64,000 bases of DNA, from positions 108,999,534 through 109,063,533 of the forward strand of contig OY804580.1 in assembly GCA_963680875.1 (NCBI GenBank). Reading direction: 5' to 3'. This document shows positions 63,701 through 64,000 of this stretch, in pieces. Position 1 is the first letter of the stretch; every line of letters starts with the position of its first letter. The notes under the pieces were generated by a model. That model was given only the letters and a program-made list of their open reading frames with translations. It ran no database searches and had not been told where the DNA came from. Made by a program: the position numbers and the translations under genes. The DNA comes from Bathymodiolus brooksi (lineage: Eukaryota; Mollusca; Bivalvia; Mytilida; Modiolidae).

Positions 63701-64000
63701 TCTAATAGAAACTTAGACGACCATGTAAGTAACTTTTTTGTTTGTTTTGTTTCTGTATCATTCTTATAACAGAAAGTTAGACGACCATGGTAAGTAACTA
63801 CGTGTTTGTTTTGTTTCTGAATCATTCCTATTACAGAAACTTAGACGACCATGGTTAGTAACTATGTGTTTGTTTTTGTTTCTGTATCATTCCTATAACA
63901 GAAACTTAGACGACCATGGTAAGTAACTATTTGTTTGTTTTGTTTCTGTATCATTCCTCTAACAGAAACTTAGACGACCATGGTAATTTACTTTGTTTTT
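54800..64000. repeat. Nested 2765-bp and ~7.47-kb duplications at the right end
   Basis: The AGATGACAATGG marker is at 56118, 58883 and 63587 (offsets 2765 and 4704). TTTCGTTGG is at 55111 and 62576 (offset 7465). The poly-T variant unit near 57690 recurs near 60520 with offset 2830, that is 2765 plus one extra 65-bp unit inserted around 60360-60420. Confidence 0.75.

Larger units (their letters stand above)
17949..64000. repeat. ~64/65-bp satellite array, about 710 units, truncated by window edge
   Basis: On the plus strand each unit consists of GTAAGTAACT, then a variable ATGTG or TTTGTG, then TTTGTTTTGTTTCTG, TATCATTCCTATAACAG and AAACTTAGACGACCATG. The ATGTG type is 64 bp and the TTTTGTG type is 65 bp. 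Recurrent variants are GTTAGT or GTATGT for GTAAGT, AAAGTTAG or AAAATTAG, GGCGACC or GGCAACC, CTCTAACAG, and TTCTTGATC. No unrelated insertion, gene or mobile element was seen in 46 kb. ORFs are short because 64 and 65 are not multiples of 3. The array is on the flank, probably in an intron, of the minus-strand protease gene. Confidence 0.97.

Noticed and set aside
17949..64000. CRISPR array
   Set aside because: Although regularly spaced, the whole unit is repeated and there are no unique spacers; context is eukaryotic and no cas genes exist.
17949..64000. Centromeric or telomeric identity of the ~64-bp satellite
   Set aside because: No telomere-type TTAGGG runs and no CENP-B-box-like motif were seen; array length alone cannot support the claim without cytological or CENP-A data.

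Overview
This is a eukaryotic, AT-rich genomic window, most likely from a bivalve mollusc and possibly a mussel-like one. The host call rests on three things: a multi-exon gene with canonical GT..AG introns, recurrent dispersed repeats that I recognise as bivalve-type, and a molluscan-SINE-like tail. No rRNA, tRNA, prokaryotic operon or CRISPR array was seen.

The left quarter (about 2.36-17.64 kb) holds the 3' part of one gene on the minus strand, rebuilt here from nine exons whose splice phases all agree. Read 5' to 3' (right to left) it encodes: second half of a CUB domain (17420-17642); a large Ser/Thr-rich mucin-like exon that also carries the first half of a second CUB domain (15318-16910); second half of that CUB (14594-14810); two LDL-receptor class A domains (12225-12338, 11243-11353); an SRCR domain in two exons (9341-9455, 8045-8193); and a trypsin-like protease domain in four exons (5060-5225, 4325-4590, 3347-3495, 2358-2528). 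The order CUB-LDLa-SRCR-protease matches the C-terminal half of enteropeptidase (TMPRSS15)-type proteases. Four features argue that this copy is decayed, or carries assembly errors: an in-frame TGA at the Trp215 position of the protease domain, a one-base frameshift at an A7 run in the mucin exon, no GT donor after the catalytic-His exon (only a GC donor keeps the frame), and a Tyr instead of Arg/Lys before the IIGG activation site. A lone MAM-domain exon on the same strand lies downstream (1020-1172) and may start a neighbouring or paralogous gene.

Nearly every large intron or flank carries its own tandem array, with repeat units of 40, 33, 62, 18, 37 and about 64 bp, and the mucin exon has an in-frame 114-bp repeat. 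Dispersed repeats, a perfect 41-bp inverted repeat and a hAT-like MITE fill other gaps.

From about 17.95 kb to the right edge (more than 46 kb, about 72% of the window) the sequence is a single ~64/65-bp satellite, roughly 710 units, organised in nested higher-order duplications (about 1.87, 2.06, 2.77, 3.74, 7.5 and 7.6 kb). Since the upstream half of the first CUB domain is not to the left of it, the satellite probably lies inside an intron of the protease gene. Its most curious property is that each plus-strand unit looks like a micro-exon (17 nt) bounded by an acceptor-like ATAACAG and a strong donor-like GTAAGT, with a 47-48 nt mini-intron between. I report that as a candidate only; no function is shown.
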